A DNA stretch of 64,000 nucleotides. It comes from CAYPNF01 sp964411985 (lineage in GTDB: Bacteria > Verrucomicrobiota > Verrucomicrobiia > Limisphaerales > J093). The first letter of the stretch is position 1, and the number at the start of each line of letters is the position of its first letter. The stretch covers positions 1 through 64,000 of the forward strand of contig CAYPNF010000017.1 of the NCBI GenBank assembly GCA_964411985.1, written 5' to 3'. The notes beneath the pieces are model-generated. The model saw only the letters and a program-made list of their open reading frames with translations, ran no database searches and was not told the origin of the DNA. Shown here piece after piece: positions 24,801 to 34,301 of this stretch. The position numbers were made by a program, and so were the translations under genes.

Positions 24801-25411
24801 TGGATGGGATTGGCATGGAAAAGCGGACCGGCAGACGCCGAGTCGGAGATGACCGGAAAGCTCGTTCCAGTGCTGCGCACGAGACCCAGGTGCCCTTCAT
24901 CAGGCGCGTTGTTCCACACGGTCCCAATGGCCAGGTCGTCGAGGGCTGGAACATCGCCAGATCCGCCAATATTGAGGGGGACCACTTGGCTGGGGCCGAC
25001 GCTGGCCGGGAAGACGGCCTGAGGAGTGACGGCCCCGGTGGGATCACTCGGGTCGAGCACGTTGACCCGGTTGGCAGCTGGCGCAGTAACAAGCAAGGCG
25101 TCGCGGGTGGAGAAAAGCAATTTGCCAAGACTGACCGAAGTGACCCGTTCCACGCCGCTGGGACGGCCATCGGCCCAATCGAAACTGCCTCCCGCGGTCC
25201 CGTAACCAATTCGGTAAACGCCACTCTGTTTGTCCACGACCAGGGCATCTTCCAGGCCGTCGCCGTTGAAGTCGCCCGTGCCAGAGAACTCCCGGCGGCT
25301 TTCGTAGACGAAGCTGGAGGCAGCGAGGGTGGCGGTGCAGATCCAAGGCGCCCAGGAGCACCCGCAGCGCAGCAAGCGGCGAAGCGAAAGGATGGCTGAC
25401 GGCAGATTCAT
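21884..25411 (-). CDS. Giant exported protein with FG-GAP-like start and calcium-loop (TSP3/EF-hand-like) repeats
   Basis: This 1175-aa protein has a signal peptide-like N-terminus. Residues about 42-55 (FSGTGDFNGDGLEDALVVD) form an FG-GAP/integrin-type calcium loop, followed by a beta-rich region to about 580. Thrombospondin-3-like loops follow at about 590-660 (DSDQDGVPDFVELG, DSDGDGFSDLNEMLVGTNPY) and again near 1070-1110 (DPDHDGVSNLQEFLDGTDPN). The C-terminal 70 residues are a beta domain. Surface or cell-envelope location is likely. It is the third gene of a three-gene operon; its ATG overlaps the preceding stop (25408-25411). Confidence 0.75.
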   Translation of the reverse strand: MNLPSAILSLRRLLRCGCSWAPWICTATLAASSFVYESRREFSGTGDFNGDGLEDALVVDKQSGVYRIGYGTAGGSFDWADGRPSGVERVTSVSLGKLLFSTRDALLVTAPAANRVNVLDPSDPTGAVTPQAVFPASVGPSQVVPLNIGGSGDVPALDDLAIGTVWNNAPDEGHLGLVRSTGTSFPVISDSASAGPLFHANPIHLKAGGPWLLGSMVSVGLTEECHVYDLTSGSVSIPLKGTVPLNNARFVYGAFGGQPLSTFLFYTAGSSNLVARPILEPLAGVFKFGADLSLDLDLPIQQVFVLAGAKPRLLMLLGDGSTLRIYNYDGGSVLKVVSSVSTIDDPFTGAVPTSGGGFLALSGSGGISSNFQRYAVSGDTYTLAESGALPDVNRSFAAANVFLFQKEPFVSLAPVLLGSYNAPDWTTKLSLAGSPPSMTVSAESFVDASHGLDTPSATSLGTGPASAQFGLVNQISPVFSLRSSIPAVGAEVIEVSIAPTPGPQKNAIQVTLTPSTGLCHISYRVGSSGSWIPYKGAFPLFKTTTLQYFAQPLVGNAKSVIHTATYTFPIPPAQQDSDQDGVPDFVELGYDGNNDGTPDYLGLGQELNPVTSGKDSDGDGFSDLNEMLVGTNPYDASSKPTEAQRMEEKGGFDLYLTPRPLDGTVPTTTLSAMGVGVRAHTLQGNLAQFTETTNVVKPGLVNPTAHFTNIILDVRRRLMVVATDPHFAISTASPDPLIGRELVRLLPVPSVQLDVTVPYTFTTASLSAQAKAWILAAQAAYAPTVSEEILGEITVPDVLTTLLVERKIGDLLHSRGLPETNQVSILGFRPNDLSRYRPSQSELLSLEQQIDDAHPGFSLVAIYTNIHSAVASAPTLELQKLNAVATDIYRISSALNNATPGRYPSPLDTLRDFLTTGTLQSNYLAAATLAPADLASGLSGVAQVLNGVPPRPVVTVQLQVRADSFTSACTRLDLLGGSIQKNLVFADGSPYRFPEAFTLLAGSLVQVTGYSDVASTACPGDTLEVISASLTAVPAPSSTDSDGNLLADAWELVFFGKLGVDPYDDPDHDGVSNLQEFLDGTDPNDQPSHGGTAISLLPPVLVIAESAGSQFKVKWSFPAGYSGKFKFGVMASTDLNLGFTDAGLIPVPLPGGEFEVTLPPSATGQKFYKVYLTLP

Positions 25412-28400
25412 GGGGTGCTGTTCACGTCCACAAAGAACGTGGGGGATACATCTTTGATTTCGCCGTAGGCGTCGAAGCGTACCAACAAGTACGCGTAGCG
25501 CGCGCCGGAAATGACGGGCTGGGTATCCAAGAGCCAGATCAGGTTCGACTTCTGGTCCCCAGCGATGGTGCCGGAGGTAACCAGGATGAAAGGATCATAA
25601 ATGACCGCAGACGTGCCGAGACTAGGATCGTTCTCTACCGCATAGGCAATCTTCTCCATCAAGGGGGTCACTTGGACGAGGTCCCCGGACACTTTCGGGA
25701 AGAAGACATTTCCGAACTGGTAGCGATAGACCACGAGCGGAAAGAGCTTCTCGCCAGCTTTGTTCGTGAAGAGATAGGAAATAGGATCGGTAGCGGTGCG
25801 GATCACGGGTTGCGATTCGCCGCGGCCAGGCAAAGCTCGCTGGCCGGTGGCGCCAACCAGTAGCCCCACGCCCCGGTAGCCCGCGCTGTCCAGCATGGCG
25901 GGGAAGATATTGGTGTTGAAGACGGCCAGGGGCGGGAGCGGACGATCTGGCCAGGGAACCTTGGGCCCTATGGGTGCGACCTGGGTCCATTCGAATTCCT
26001 GGACGTTGCTATTCTGGCTATCTGGTTGGGGTTCTCCGTCTTTGCCAACAGGCTTGATGAAAACGGTGTATCGTTGATTGGCAGTGATGGAGGCAGTGAC
26101 CTCGAACATGGCGCCGTTGCCAAACGCAGGCCCAACCTGCGGGGTGCGGTAAACGTAGAAACCCTGGTTGGTGGTGGTCCCGTTGAAAGTGTAAGTCTTA
26201 TTCGTCGGACTATAGCTCGTGAAGGTGGAGAGTTCGGAGGTGATATTAGTGGGCATGGCGACGAAGGTGGTGGCGATGTAAACCTCGAACCGCTCGATGC
26301 CATAAGGAGCGCAGAACCACCGCAACGTCATCTGCGGCTTATCCGGCTCACCTTCAGCGGAGATCGGAGTGAGGAGCGGACGCGCCGTGGGGAGGTTGAG
26401 GGTGAGACAGTTGTCGAGAAGCGTGATCGGGCTTGCGTTGCCGTGCTCATCGAACAACTGGCCGTAGTAGCAAATCGTCCCCGAATTGGCCGGCATGTCG
26501 GGATCGGTAATTGCGATGTCATGGACGTCGTCGTAGTTGGCTGGGCCCTGCTTGATCAGGGTGAGCGGGCCAAAATCGACGCGTCGATAGAGGCGGAACT
26601 CCTTGGTGCCGGGTGTAAGATGGATCGTAATGTCAATCCCAATGGTGATATCCGTCCCAGGCGGGTGAGGAGTGTGGGATCCGCCACAAGGGCTGCGTTG
26701 GCCTGACGCGAGGTCGCGGGCCAGAGGAACACGCTCGCAATTCACCTTGGCCACAAAGGCCACCTCGCGAACAGTGCTGTACTTGGGTGCGCGGATGGTC
26801 TGCACCTGCGCGAAGGAAGAGACTAGGTCGTCGGTGCTACCCACGCGGCAGAAGAAAGTGATGTACCCCTCACTCACGCCAGCGCGATCCGTTTCCCAAC
26901 GGATACTAGCCTGCTTGGCTTCGCGAAGGAAGGGTACCCGGCCAAGAAAGTTCGTCGGATTGGAGGGATCGTTGATGTAGAACTCGGCCCACGCGATGGC
27001 AGCATCTTCGCGGTCGCACACGAATTGATAATAGGCCAGTGACTCGTCTTGTTTGAGGGAATCGGGCGTATCGGTGGTGCGTCCGCTGCGGACTTCCGGA
27101 AGGCAACAGAGCACCCCGATATCTCCGGTGGGGCCGCCGGGGCCTTCCCGATCGCGGAGCACGCCGAAAGCCGGGGCGCTGTTAGCCGACACATTCCCGC
27201 CGTCGCAGGCACCGTCATCGACGGCGCGCACGGTGTACCAATAGGTGCGGTTGTAGTCGGCGGGGGCTTGGGGAGAACCAGGGCCATCGTCCACATACGT
27301 GTTCAGCTTCTGGCCCGGAACGTGGGGGATGGGGCCAGCGATGCGATGAGCCAGGGGGTTGGCACCAAGGGTTTGTGCCTGGTTGGGGTCGTCCCATCGG
27401 TAGATATAGTAGCCAAGGATGTTGTCCTGCGTGAGATTGGTCAGTTGCGTCCACTTTACCCTCAGGACTTGCTTGGTGGTGGAGGTGCCAGGATCAAAAG
27501 AGTAATCATTCACCACTTGGAGTCCGCGCGGGGCTTCAGGCGGCACACGGTCGCAGAGGGTGGCCAACCCCGGCGGCGACGCGGCCCCGTCGCGTCCAAG
27601 CACGTCGCGGGCGGTGACGAAGTAATAGAACTGCGAACCGTTGGCGAAGGCCTTCCCGCCGGGTTTGTAACGGCCATTGTCATCCGCCACAAAGTAGGTC
27701 TTGGGATCGAGAGCGAAGTTGCCGGCCTCATTGGTTCCAAAGACCTTGTTGATGAGAATGGGCATTTCGTTCACGCGCCGGACGTCAGGACCGGTCAGGG
27801 CGAGCGATACGAGATTGGAAGCGGTGATGCCATTGGTGTATCCCTTGGCTTCAGCGAAAGCCCGAGGCATCCGGTAGAGGTTATACCCGTAGTAGCCCAG
27901 GGCGAGCCGGCGTAGATCCTCGGGCGCGGCCCAGCGCAATTTAGCATTCAGATCTCCCTTGCTGCTCGTTTCGGGCACCTGCCAAGGAGCCCCAGGGGGA
28001 GGCAGTTTCAATGGCGCCAGGGGATCCACGGTGATTCGCGCCAGCACACCGTTATCCTGGTCCGTCACCGAGTCCCTCTCGCGAACTTCAAAAGTGGTCA
28101 GGCCCGGATTGGCGATCTGTTCCGCCTGGGCGAATCCGTTGCAATAGTTTGGGGAGGGCTGGAGTCGCCCCAGGGGCAAAGGATTTCCCAACNNNNNNNN
28201 NNGGGATGATGTTGACGAACAGATTGTTGAGACGCTGCTCAAGGAGGGCGAGATCATCACCGAGGTTGGCTCCACGGTTGAGCAACGCCTGGATGACCAG
28301 GGGTTCGGTCTGGAGCGCCGCGACCGCCCGGCGTTCGTACAAGTTGGCGGAGGTGGCGTCGCCCGGCTTCGCATAGAGGGCGAACTTCTTACCGCGAAGG

Positions 28401-28603
28401 AGGTCGGGATTGTTCGATTGCCAGAGCAGATAGGCCCAGGACCGGCCCAAGGGGTCGTTGACGGTCGTCCCCACGGAGTAAACAGCATTGGCTAGAGGCG
28501 TGCCCTGGCCTAACAACGGAGGCAGGAAGACACCCCATAGCAGGCACAGGGCCACCCACTTGGCCCACTGCTGTCCCGCTGCTTTTCTGGCCTCAAGATT
28601 CAT
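25408..28603 (-). CDS. Large exported fibronectin type III-like protein (split by assembly gap)
   Basis: The N-terminal part starts at ATG 28603 (MNLEARKAAGQQWAKWVALC) with a signal peptide and runs to the N run at 28193-28202. The remainder is open in another frame from the gap to 25408 (about 930 residues), so the ten Ns stand for an unknown number of bases. The C-terminal part contains several FN3-like segments (APRGLQVVNDYSFD..., VKWTQLTNLTQDNILGYYIY, WYTVRAVDDG) suited to extracellular ligand or protein binding. Second gene of the three-gene set, between the 1.8k-residue and 1.2k-residue exported proteins. Confidence 0.7.
28193..28202. other. Assembly gap (10 N)
   Basis: Ten ambiguous bases interrupt the FN3-like gene and shift its reading frame. 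The length is presumably a placeholder. Confidence 0.95.
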
Positions 28604-28627
28604 ACGCGCATTTGCACAACTTGGACT

Positions 28628-31600
28628 CTAAAAATCCACGTCCCAACTGCCATTCTTGTATTCCATCCCCACGGTCTTGCTGAACCCGACGCAGAAGAAG
28701 AAACAGATTTCTCCCTCCAGGGAACCGCTCCCCTTCAGACGGAGCCCATCCTTCCCTTTGACACCGATCATCTTGATTTCACCGGAGACGGAGACGATAC
28801 AAAGGAGGTCGCCGCTGGCGCCCAGCAGCATCTTGCCAACAAAGGTGGGGCCTTCGATGAAATAGCCTGCACCCGCACCCACACCGGCCGAAACCTGGAA
28901 GAAGCAGGAAGCGGGGATACCGAGCAAGGCTTCCGAGATGGGAATCCAAACCTCTCCGTACGCATAGGCTCCGGTGAAGGGAGGAGTGCCTAGCAAACCG
29001 GCTACGTCTTTGTCCCAGTTAAACGGGTCCAGCGAACACGTCTTGCCAAAGAAGAAGCCCCCTGCCCCCTCATAGCCATTGAGCTGGATCCGAGCCGCGG
29101 CGCTGAGGTAGTTCTCCAACTCCCCGAAAGACATGGAGGCGCTCAGGTACTTGACCTTAAGCGGATCAATGGCCAGCTCTCCTGTGAGCTCAAACCCGGC
29201 CATCATGTTGATCAGAGGCGGAATCCCGGAACCACTGGGGTCAAAGGTGAACTTGCCCATCACGTTCGCACGCAAATCGGGGCTGATCCACTTAATCGCG
29301 ACGTCGACCGCTCCCACGGTGACTTCGGTGGCCTTGCCGCCCGGAGGCAGGCAGCCGGTGGGAGTATTCTCGGAGTCGAGCTCCTTCACCTGCAGGTAAC
29401 CGTGGAACTCCATGTCCGAAGGCACCTTCAACTGGGCGTAAACATCCAAGCGTAGCAGCTTCAGGTCATCCCCGTTGATGTGCGCGTAACCGTTGATCTT
29501 TCCCGCGCCCATAACATCCTTCACCTTATCCTGGAAGGGAATGATCTCATTGCTGAGTTCGGAGGCTACTTCAGAAACAAGGTTACGAATGCCGGTGTTC
29601 ACTTGTTGGAAAATCGTGTCCGTGGCTTCCCGCACCGAGCCTTCCAGGTCGTAAACGCGGTGTTTGATGGCCGATTGAAGGTTGGCGGCGACGACCGAAC
29701 CGAAGAAATTGTCTTCCAGTTTCTGGCGGATGAGCGCCTTCATGTCCGCCTCAGGCATGACGGTGAATGGATTGTCAATGGTCAGATCCAATCCGTGGAA
29801 GATGCCTCGGATTTGGGTTTGGGCCTTCGTGACAAAAGCGGTGACATCAGGAGTGTTCAGTTTTGATTTCAGCTCGCTCGCAATTTCGCCTCCGGCGCTG
29901 AGTTTGCCGCGGATTTGACCGACCACCTCCAAGAGATCGTCCAACGCCGACAAGATCTGCTCCAAGGTCGGGTCCAGTTCGGACAAGACCGCGTTCACTT
30001 TGTCGTCGACGAAGTACGAGGCGAAGTCCGCCGCTAGGCCCCCGACAAGTTTCTGCATGAGCGACCGGACTAGATGCCGGGTGCCGTCGCTGGGATCCTT
30101 CTTGAGGACGTCCTGGAGCTTCTTCAGGGTCGCCTCGACGTCTTCCAGGTTGGAGTCCAACTGGGTCAGCGCATCGACGGCACCGCCGCCGCCGTCAACG
30201 ACCTGTTTGAACCGTTTCACGAAGGTTTCCGCCCCACCGGTACAATACTGGTTGATGAGGGCGTCTGCTGAACTGAAATCGGTCCACTTCGCCGTATTGT
30301 AGTTCAGTTTTAGCTCGCTGTAGAGGGTGTCCACCAGCGGGTTGACGAGATGGTCAAAAGTGGGCTTGAAAAAGCTCCGCATCTGGGCCTCCAGCATCTC
30401 GTTGAGACGATCGAATCCAGCTCCGATGATTTCACGGTTCGCGGCGCCGAGCGCGGCATCGACTCCCTGCTGCAGGCCTCCCATTTCGCTGAAGACCATG
30501 TTGGCCAGGTTGAGCTGAGGAAGGCCGGAGTACTGGGCACCGAAAGTAAGTTCCGCGTTCTGAGGGCTCAGGTACTTGGCCTGATGCTTCACATCCAGCA
30601 CCAGGAGGTTGTTGTGGACTTCCTTCGCCGAGGTGAAAGCTCTGGTGGTGCTGGACCAGGTGAGTGGGTAATCGAGGTCCACCACCCCCAGCCAGTTGCG
30701 TTGAGCGCGCACCAGCCACTTCTCCGTGCCGGAGTCGCCGGTGCGGTACGCGTCCCGGGTGGCCTGCCCCACGGGGAATCCGTCATTGTCCTGATCGAAG
30801 GGATTCTGATTAAAAAAGTGTTTGCCCCCCGTCTCATACCCATGGCTGGGCCAACCGCCCATGAGGTAAATCTTGGCCCCAGCGGCGGCCTTCGAGGCGC
30901 TGGTGTGCATGTGCACTTTGAGATCTTCGAAGAAGGGTACATTCATCTTGCCCGCGATATTGAGCCAACCCGGCTCTGTAGTATGCTTGGCCTGGTTGTT
31001 GTAGTACGCGTCGTTGGCCGGGGTGAACGACCACTTTTCACTGCCTGGACCCTTAAAAGTGAAGTTGTTGGGCAACTTCAGCCGAGAATCGAAGGGGGGA
31101 TCCAAGGTTCCATCGGCCAGCGTGATAATGTTGCCGTTGGGGTGGAATCCGACCTCCCCATAAAGCTTGGAATCGACGTACTGCGCAAAGGCCTCGATGC
31201 CCAAAACGAGCGATCCTTCGCCGGGGTCGCACACCGCAGCCGCTTTCCGCTCGAACTTGATCGCGAGCGTTGAAAAATCTCCCTGCCAGTACTGAAGCAC
31301 CTTGCCCAGACCAACCTCTCCCGGCGGCACCTTCGCATCCTCCAAGCCCCCCAGACAATTGAACTTCAGTTCTTCGAAGTGCTGGTCAATGCCGGCGGGG
31401 TACTGGACATGGAGGGATCCCTCGGTGCGGGATTCCCAGTTCTTGCTGTCGAGATAGGATAACCCGAAATTCCCAAACTTGAAGTCATACCCGTAGATCT
31501 TCATTTTGTCAGGGAAAGCCCCGAATACCGCCTCATGGATCCCGTTCACCCCACCCGGACGCGTGTAATACTTCGATCTTCCCGTGAGGGGATAGGTTCC

Positions 31601-34126
31601 GGTCGGTTCGGCAGCCAGCACACTTTCGGCCTTCTTGGCTCCGTCGTCGCCAACCCGAAAGTTCAAGCCAGGATAGTCCCCCAAGCCCTCCACATATTCC
31701 GGAGTTCCGAACCGCTCCATCTGGTTCGGGCTGTTGGTGCTCACCCCACTCAGCAACAACACCCCGGGGCGCACCAGGATATTATTGGTGGTCTGATCCC
31801 CGCGCAGGAAGAAACCCGCCATGAGGAATCGAGCTTCCTTAAAGGCTTCCACCCGGTGGACGTAGCGCAGAATGCTCGGTTCGTTGATCCAACCCCAGGT
31901 GAGTTCCTTTGGGGTGACAATATCCCCGGCACCCATCAGGCCACCATCGAGCGAGAAGAGCAGTTCCGCCCCTTGGGCCTTGAGCACAAGTTGGTCTGGG
32001 CCAGTCCCGGGGCCGCAATCTGGGGCAGTGCAATCACGCGCGTAGGGAACCCCCACGGCATCCACATTCCTGAGCACGCTTGCTTTGGGGAGGATCATGT
32101 CGTCCTCCACCACCAAGGCCGTGTGGTCATTCCAAAGGACATCGGTCCCTAGCGGGAAATGAGCGGTCATCGCCCCAGGGGCCAGTTCGAACTCGGCAGA
32201 CATTAACGCCGCTCCGTTATTGTCGGCCCGGACCACCACTTCACTGCTGATCAACTTGTGGATGAAAAAAAGGTACTTCTCATTGGAGGGTTTCACCCGC
32301 ATGGCAGCGGGCACGGGAGCTCCAGCTAGTTTGACGATTTCCTCCTTACGCACATACTGCGCAAAGCCGTTGGCCTTCAACACGAAGGAGCCTCGCGACA
32401 GATCCCAGGTCATGGCATCGGCCCCTACCCAGAGAGGCTTGGTCTCCTCGCACCCGTACACGGGGGTGGTGAGGGTAAGATCCTTCAACGGCTGTAACGC
32501 TTGCCCTAAAGCGACGGAATTGAACACGACGGTCCCGTTGAGGATTCGGGAGTTCAAGTCGAGCCGATAGCCAAACCCAGTGGGCAGTGCCACGGTGAGG
32601 TTGGCTTTTGCCCCACTCATATCCAACGTTTCCGCGGTTCGCAGGAATCGGATGTGGTTAAGTTCATCGAGATCGATGGCTGGGGCGGTCAAGGTGACCG
32701 GAACGGCCCCCTGGTATTCGGCGTTGCCATTGGCACGCAGGACCACGGGCAGCGCCGTGCCATCTCCATAGGTGTGGTCTGGTTTTCCAACGACGTAGCC
32801 GCTGGCGGCGTTGACCGAAATCGAGCTTTGCACCCCTGCCACAACGGCCCCAAGGAAGGGGGGCACGCTGGCCAAACTGGTGAAGCGGGTCTCGATCGCT
32901 CCGAAGTAGAGTCTACCGTTGAAGTGTAGGAGTCTTTGGCCTGGACTCAGGACCTGGTTTCCATCAACAGGCGTCTGACCTGGCGTTTCGACGTGGCTGA
33001 CTGTGACGGTCAGTTGATAGGTTTTGTTCACCGGATCCAACTGGGTGCCGTCGGACGGTTGGACGTGGAGGGTCTCAGTGAAAACCCGAACTCTGGGAAC
33101 CCGGGGTCTGAAAAACGGGAACAGCTGGTTGGCGTAAGTCTCCATCGGCTCCACAAAATCCTCGTAGTCCTGCTTGAGCGGCACGGGGAGCCCGGTACTC
33201 AAGTCGGTCAGAAGGTATTTCAGGCGCACGATTATGTTGTCCGTGGCGATGGCGGAAAGAAACTGGTCGTACCGATACAGCGTGTATTGGCCAGAAAGCT
33301 CGAAGTTCTCCAAGCCCGAGACTCCCGCCAGGGCGGAGGTGCGGGTCCACCCGACGGAGTTCATCTTGGCGATGACATTCACTTCCGCGTCTGCGCTGTC
33401 CGTGCTGGGAAAATGGTAATAAGTTCGGGGACCATCGCTGGCCAGGTCGCCGGTGGCTGCAAAGCGCCCAATACCCTGGCGCTTGTACAGTCGCATTTCG
33501 ACGGTGTACTGCTGGTAGGGATCAAGTCGTTGCGCGGGTCGGAGGTTGGCGGAGTAGGCGTTGGTAACCGTATCTCGAAGAATGAAGGTGCCGAACTTGA
33601 CGGGAAGGGTCACGCTCGACGTGAGGCTATAGGTGGCATTCGTCGTCAGTCCGTCCTCTGAGACTAGGGATACGGCCGTGCCTCCGGTGTCGAGCAGGCG
33701 GAAGCTGAGCATGTACTCCCAAGTGGAGGCAGTAACGCTCGATTCGTAATACTTGACTTGGGTCAGGATCCGGATGGCATCCCGGTTCAGTTCAGCGCTG
33801 CCGCTCGTGGCATCGGAGTTGATGACGTAGGAGGTGTAGTTGGTGATCGCGAAGGAGACAATATCGTCGGTCGTGTGAGCCCTTCCCTGGGTCGGGAAGA
33901 AAAGGCAGGAAAGAATCAGGACCAACGGAAGGAGACTCCCAAACACTGTCAAATGTAAACGCCATGCTGCAGAACCTTGGTGGGTAAGGTTTTGTATACT
34001 CCCCGATACGCAGGAGTCCAGGTCCTGCTGGATAACCTTCGGCATGTTGGAGCAGCTTACACTGCTGCCCCACAAAGTCAAATGGGGGGAGTGAGACAGC
34101 CGAAAAGAGGGTCCCAAAGTGGGCAT
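28628..34126 (-). CDS. Giant exported protein, about 1,800 aa, first gene of the trio
   Basis: A hydrophobic signal (HLTVFGSLLPLVLILSCLFF) ends near residue 83 if translation starts at 34126. An internal ATG at 34045 would shorten the n-region and is plausible. The following 1,150 residues are beta-rich and unlike any family I know, with one calcium-like loop (PFDQDNDGFPVG). A helical stretch of about 300 residues with heptad character follows (for example DALTQLDSNLEDVEATLKKL). The last 300 residues are glycine-rich beta strands ending in NGSWDVDF, with a terminal Phe as in outer-membrane barrels. I cannot assign a function; a cell-surface structural or secretion role is a guess. Confidence 0.7.
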   Translation of the reverse strand: MPTLGPSFRLSHSPHLTLWGSSVSCSNMPKVIQQDLDSCVSGSIQNLTHQGSAAWRLHLTVFGSLLPLVLILSCLFFPTQGRAHTTDDIVSFAITNYTSYVINSDATSGSAELNRDAIRILTQVKYYESSVTASTWEYMLSFRLLDTGGTAVSLVSEDGLTTNATYSLTSSVTLPVKFGTFILRDTVTNAYSANLRPAQRLDPYQQYTVEMRLYKRQGIGRFAATGDLASDGPRTYYHFPSTDSADAEVNVIAKMNSVGWTRTSALAGVSGLENFELSGQYTLYRYDQFLSAIATDNIIVRLKYLLTDLSTGLPVPLKQDYEDFVEPMETYANQLFPFFRPRVPRVRVFTETLHVQPSDGTQLDPVNKTYQLTVTVSHVETPGQTPVDGNQVLSPGQRLLHFNGRLYFGAIETRFTSLASVPPFLGAVVAGVQSSISVNAASGYVVGKPDHTYGDGTALPVVLRANGNAEYQGAVPVTLTAPAIDLDELNHIRFLRTAETLDMSGAKANLTVALPTGFGYRLDLNSRILNGTVVFNSVALGQALQPLKDLTLTTPVYGCEETKPLWVGADAMTWDLSRGSFVLKANGFAQYVRKEEIVKLAGAPVPAAMRVKPSNEKYLFFIHKLISSEVVVRADNNGAALMSAEFELAPGAMTAHFPLGTDVLWNDHTALVVEDDMILPKASVLRNVDAVGVPYARDCTAPDCGPGTGPDQLVLKAQGAELLFSLDGGLMGAGDIVTPKELTWGWINEPSILRYVHRVEAFKEARFLMAGFFLRGDQTTNNILVRPGVLLLSGVSTNSPNQMERFGTPEYVEGLGDYPGLNFRVGDDGAKKAESVLAAEPTGTYPLTGRSKYYTRPGGVNGIHEAVFGAFPDKMKIYGYDFKFGNFGLSYLDSKNWESRTEGSLHVQYPAGIDQHFEELKFNCLGGLEDAKVPPGEVGLGKVLQYWQGDFSTLAIKFERKAAAVCDPGEGSLVLGIEAFAQYVDSKLYGEVGFHPNGNIITLADGTLDPPFDSRLKLPNNFTFKGPGSEKWSFTPANDAYYNNQAKHTTEPGWLNIAGKMNVPFFEDLKVHMHTSASKAAAGAKIYLMGGWPSHGYETGGKHFFNQNPFDQDNDGFPVGQATRDAYRTGDSGTEKWLVRAQRNWLGVVDLDYPLTWSSTTRAFTSAKEVHNNLLVLDVKHQAKYLSPQNAELTFGAQYSGLPQLNLANMVFSEMGGLQQGVDAALGAANREIIGAGFDRLNEMLEAQMRSFFKPTFDHLVNPLVDTLYSELKLNYNTAKWTDFSSADALINQYCTGGAETFVKRFKQVVDGGGGAVDALTQLDSNLEDVEATLKKLQDVLKKDPSDGTRHLVRSLMQKLVGGLAADFASYFVDDKVNAVLSELDPTLEQILSALDDLLEVVGQIRGKLSAGGEIASELKSKLNTPDVTAFVTKAQTQIRGIFHGLDLTIDNPFTVMPEADMKALIRQKLEDNFFGSVVAANLQSAIKHRVYDLEGSVREATDTIFQQVNTGIRNLVSEVASELSNEIIPFQDKVKDVMGAGKINGYAHINGDDLKLLRLDVYAQLKVPSDMEFHGYLQVKELDSENTPTGCLPPGGKATEVTVGAVDVAIKWISPDLRANVMGKFTFDPSGSGIPPLINMMAGFELTGELAIDPLKVKYLSASMSFGELENYLSAAARIQLNGYEGAGGFFFGKTCSLDPFNWDKDVAGLLGTPPFTGAYAYGEVWIPISEALLGIPASCFFQVSAGVGAGAGYFIEGPTFVGKMLLGASGDLLCIVSVSGEIKMIGVKGKDGLRLKGSGSLEGEICFFFCVGFSKTVGMEYKNGSWDVDF

Positions 34127-34133
34127 CTGGGCC

Positions 34134-34160
34134 TGTCACCAGAACTGGTGACTGGTGACA
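34134..34160. promoter_or_regulatory. Overlapping palindromes upstream of the giant-protein operon
   Basis: TGTCACCAG (34134-34142) and CTGGTGACA (34152-34160) form a perfect 9-bp inverted repeat. Inside it TCACCAG-AA-CTGGTGA (34136-34151) forms a second one, giving two tandem CTGGTGA units. The position, just before the first giant-protein gene, suggests a dimeric regulator binding site. Confidence 0.4.
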
Positions 34161-34276
34161 AATCCGATTTCGCGTATTCTGGTCTCGTCAGTTCGGTGTA
34201 AAAATGCAGTTTTCCGTGTATCGGGCGTATGTCTGCGGCGCCGCACCTCTGGCAAACAACGCTGAAAAGCGCAAAT

Positions 34277-34301
34277 AAGGCCGGGCTCAAACCCCGGCCT
34301 T
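34277..34301. terminator. Bidirectional-type intrinsic terminator
   Basis: AAGGCCGGG and CCCGGCCTT form a 9-bp perfect stem with a 7-nt loop. On the minus strand it spans the stop codon of the channel gene (34287), and on the plus side it is followed by a T-rich run (GTTTATTTGTTT). Confidence 0.55.
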
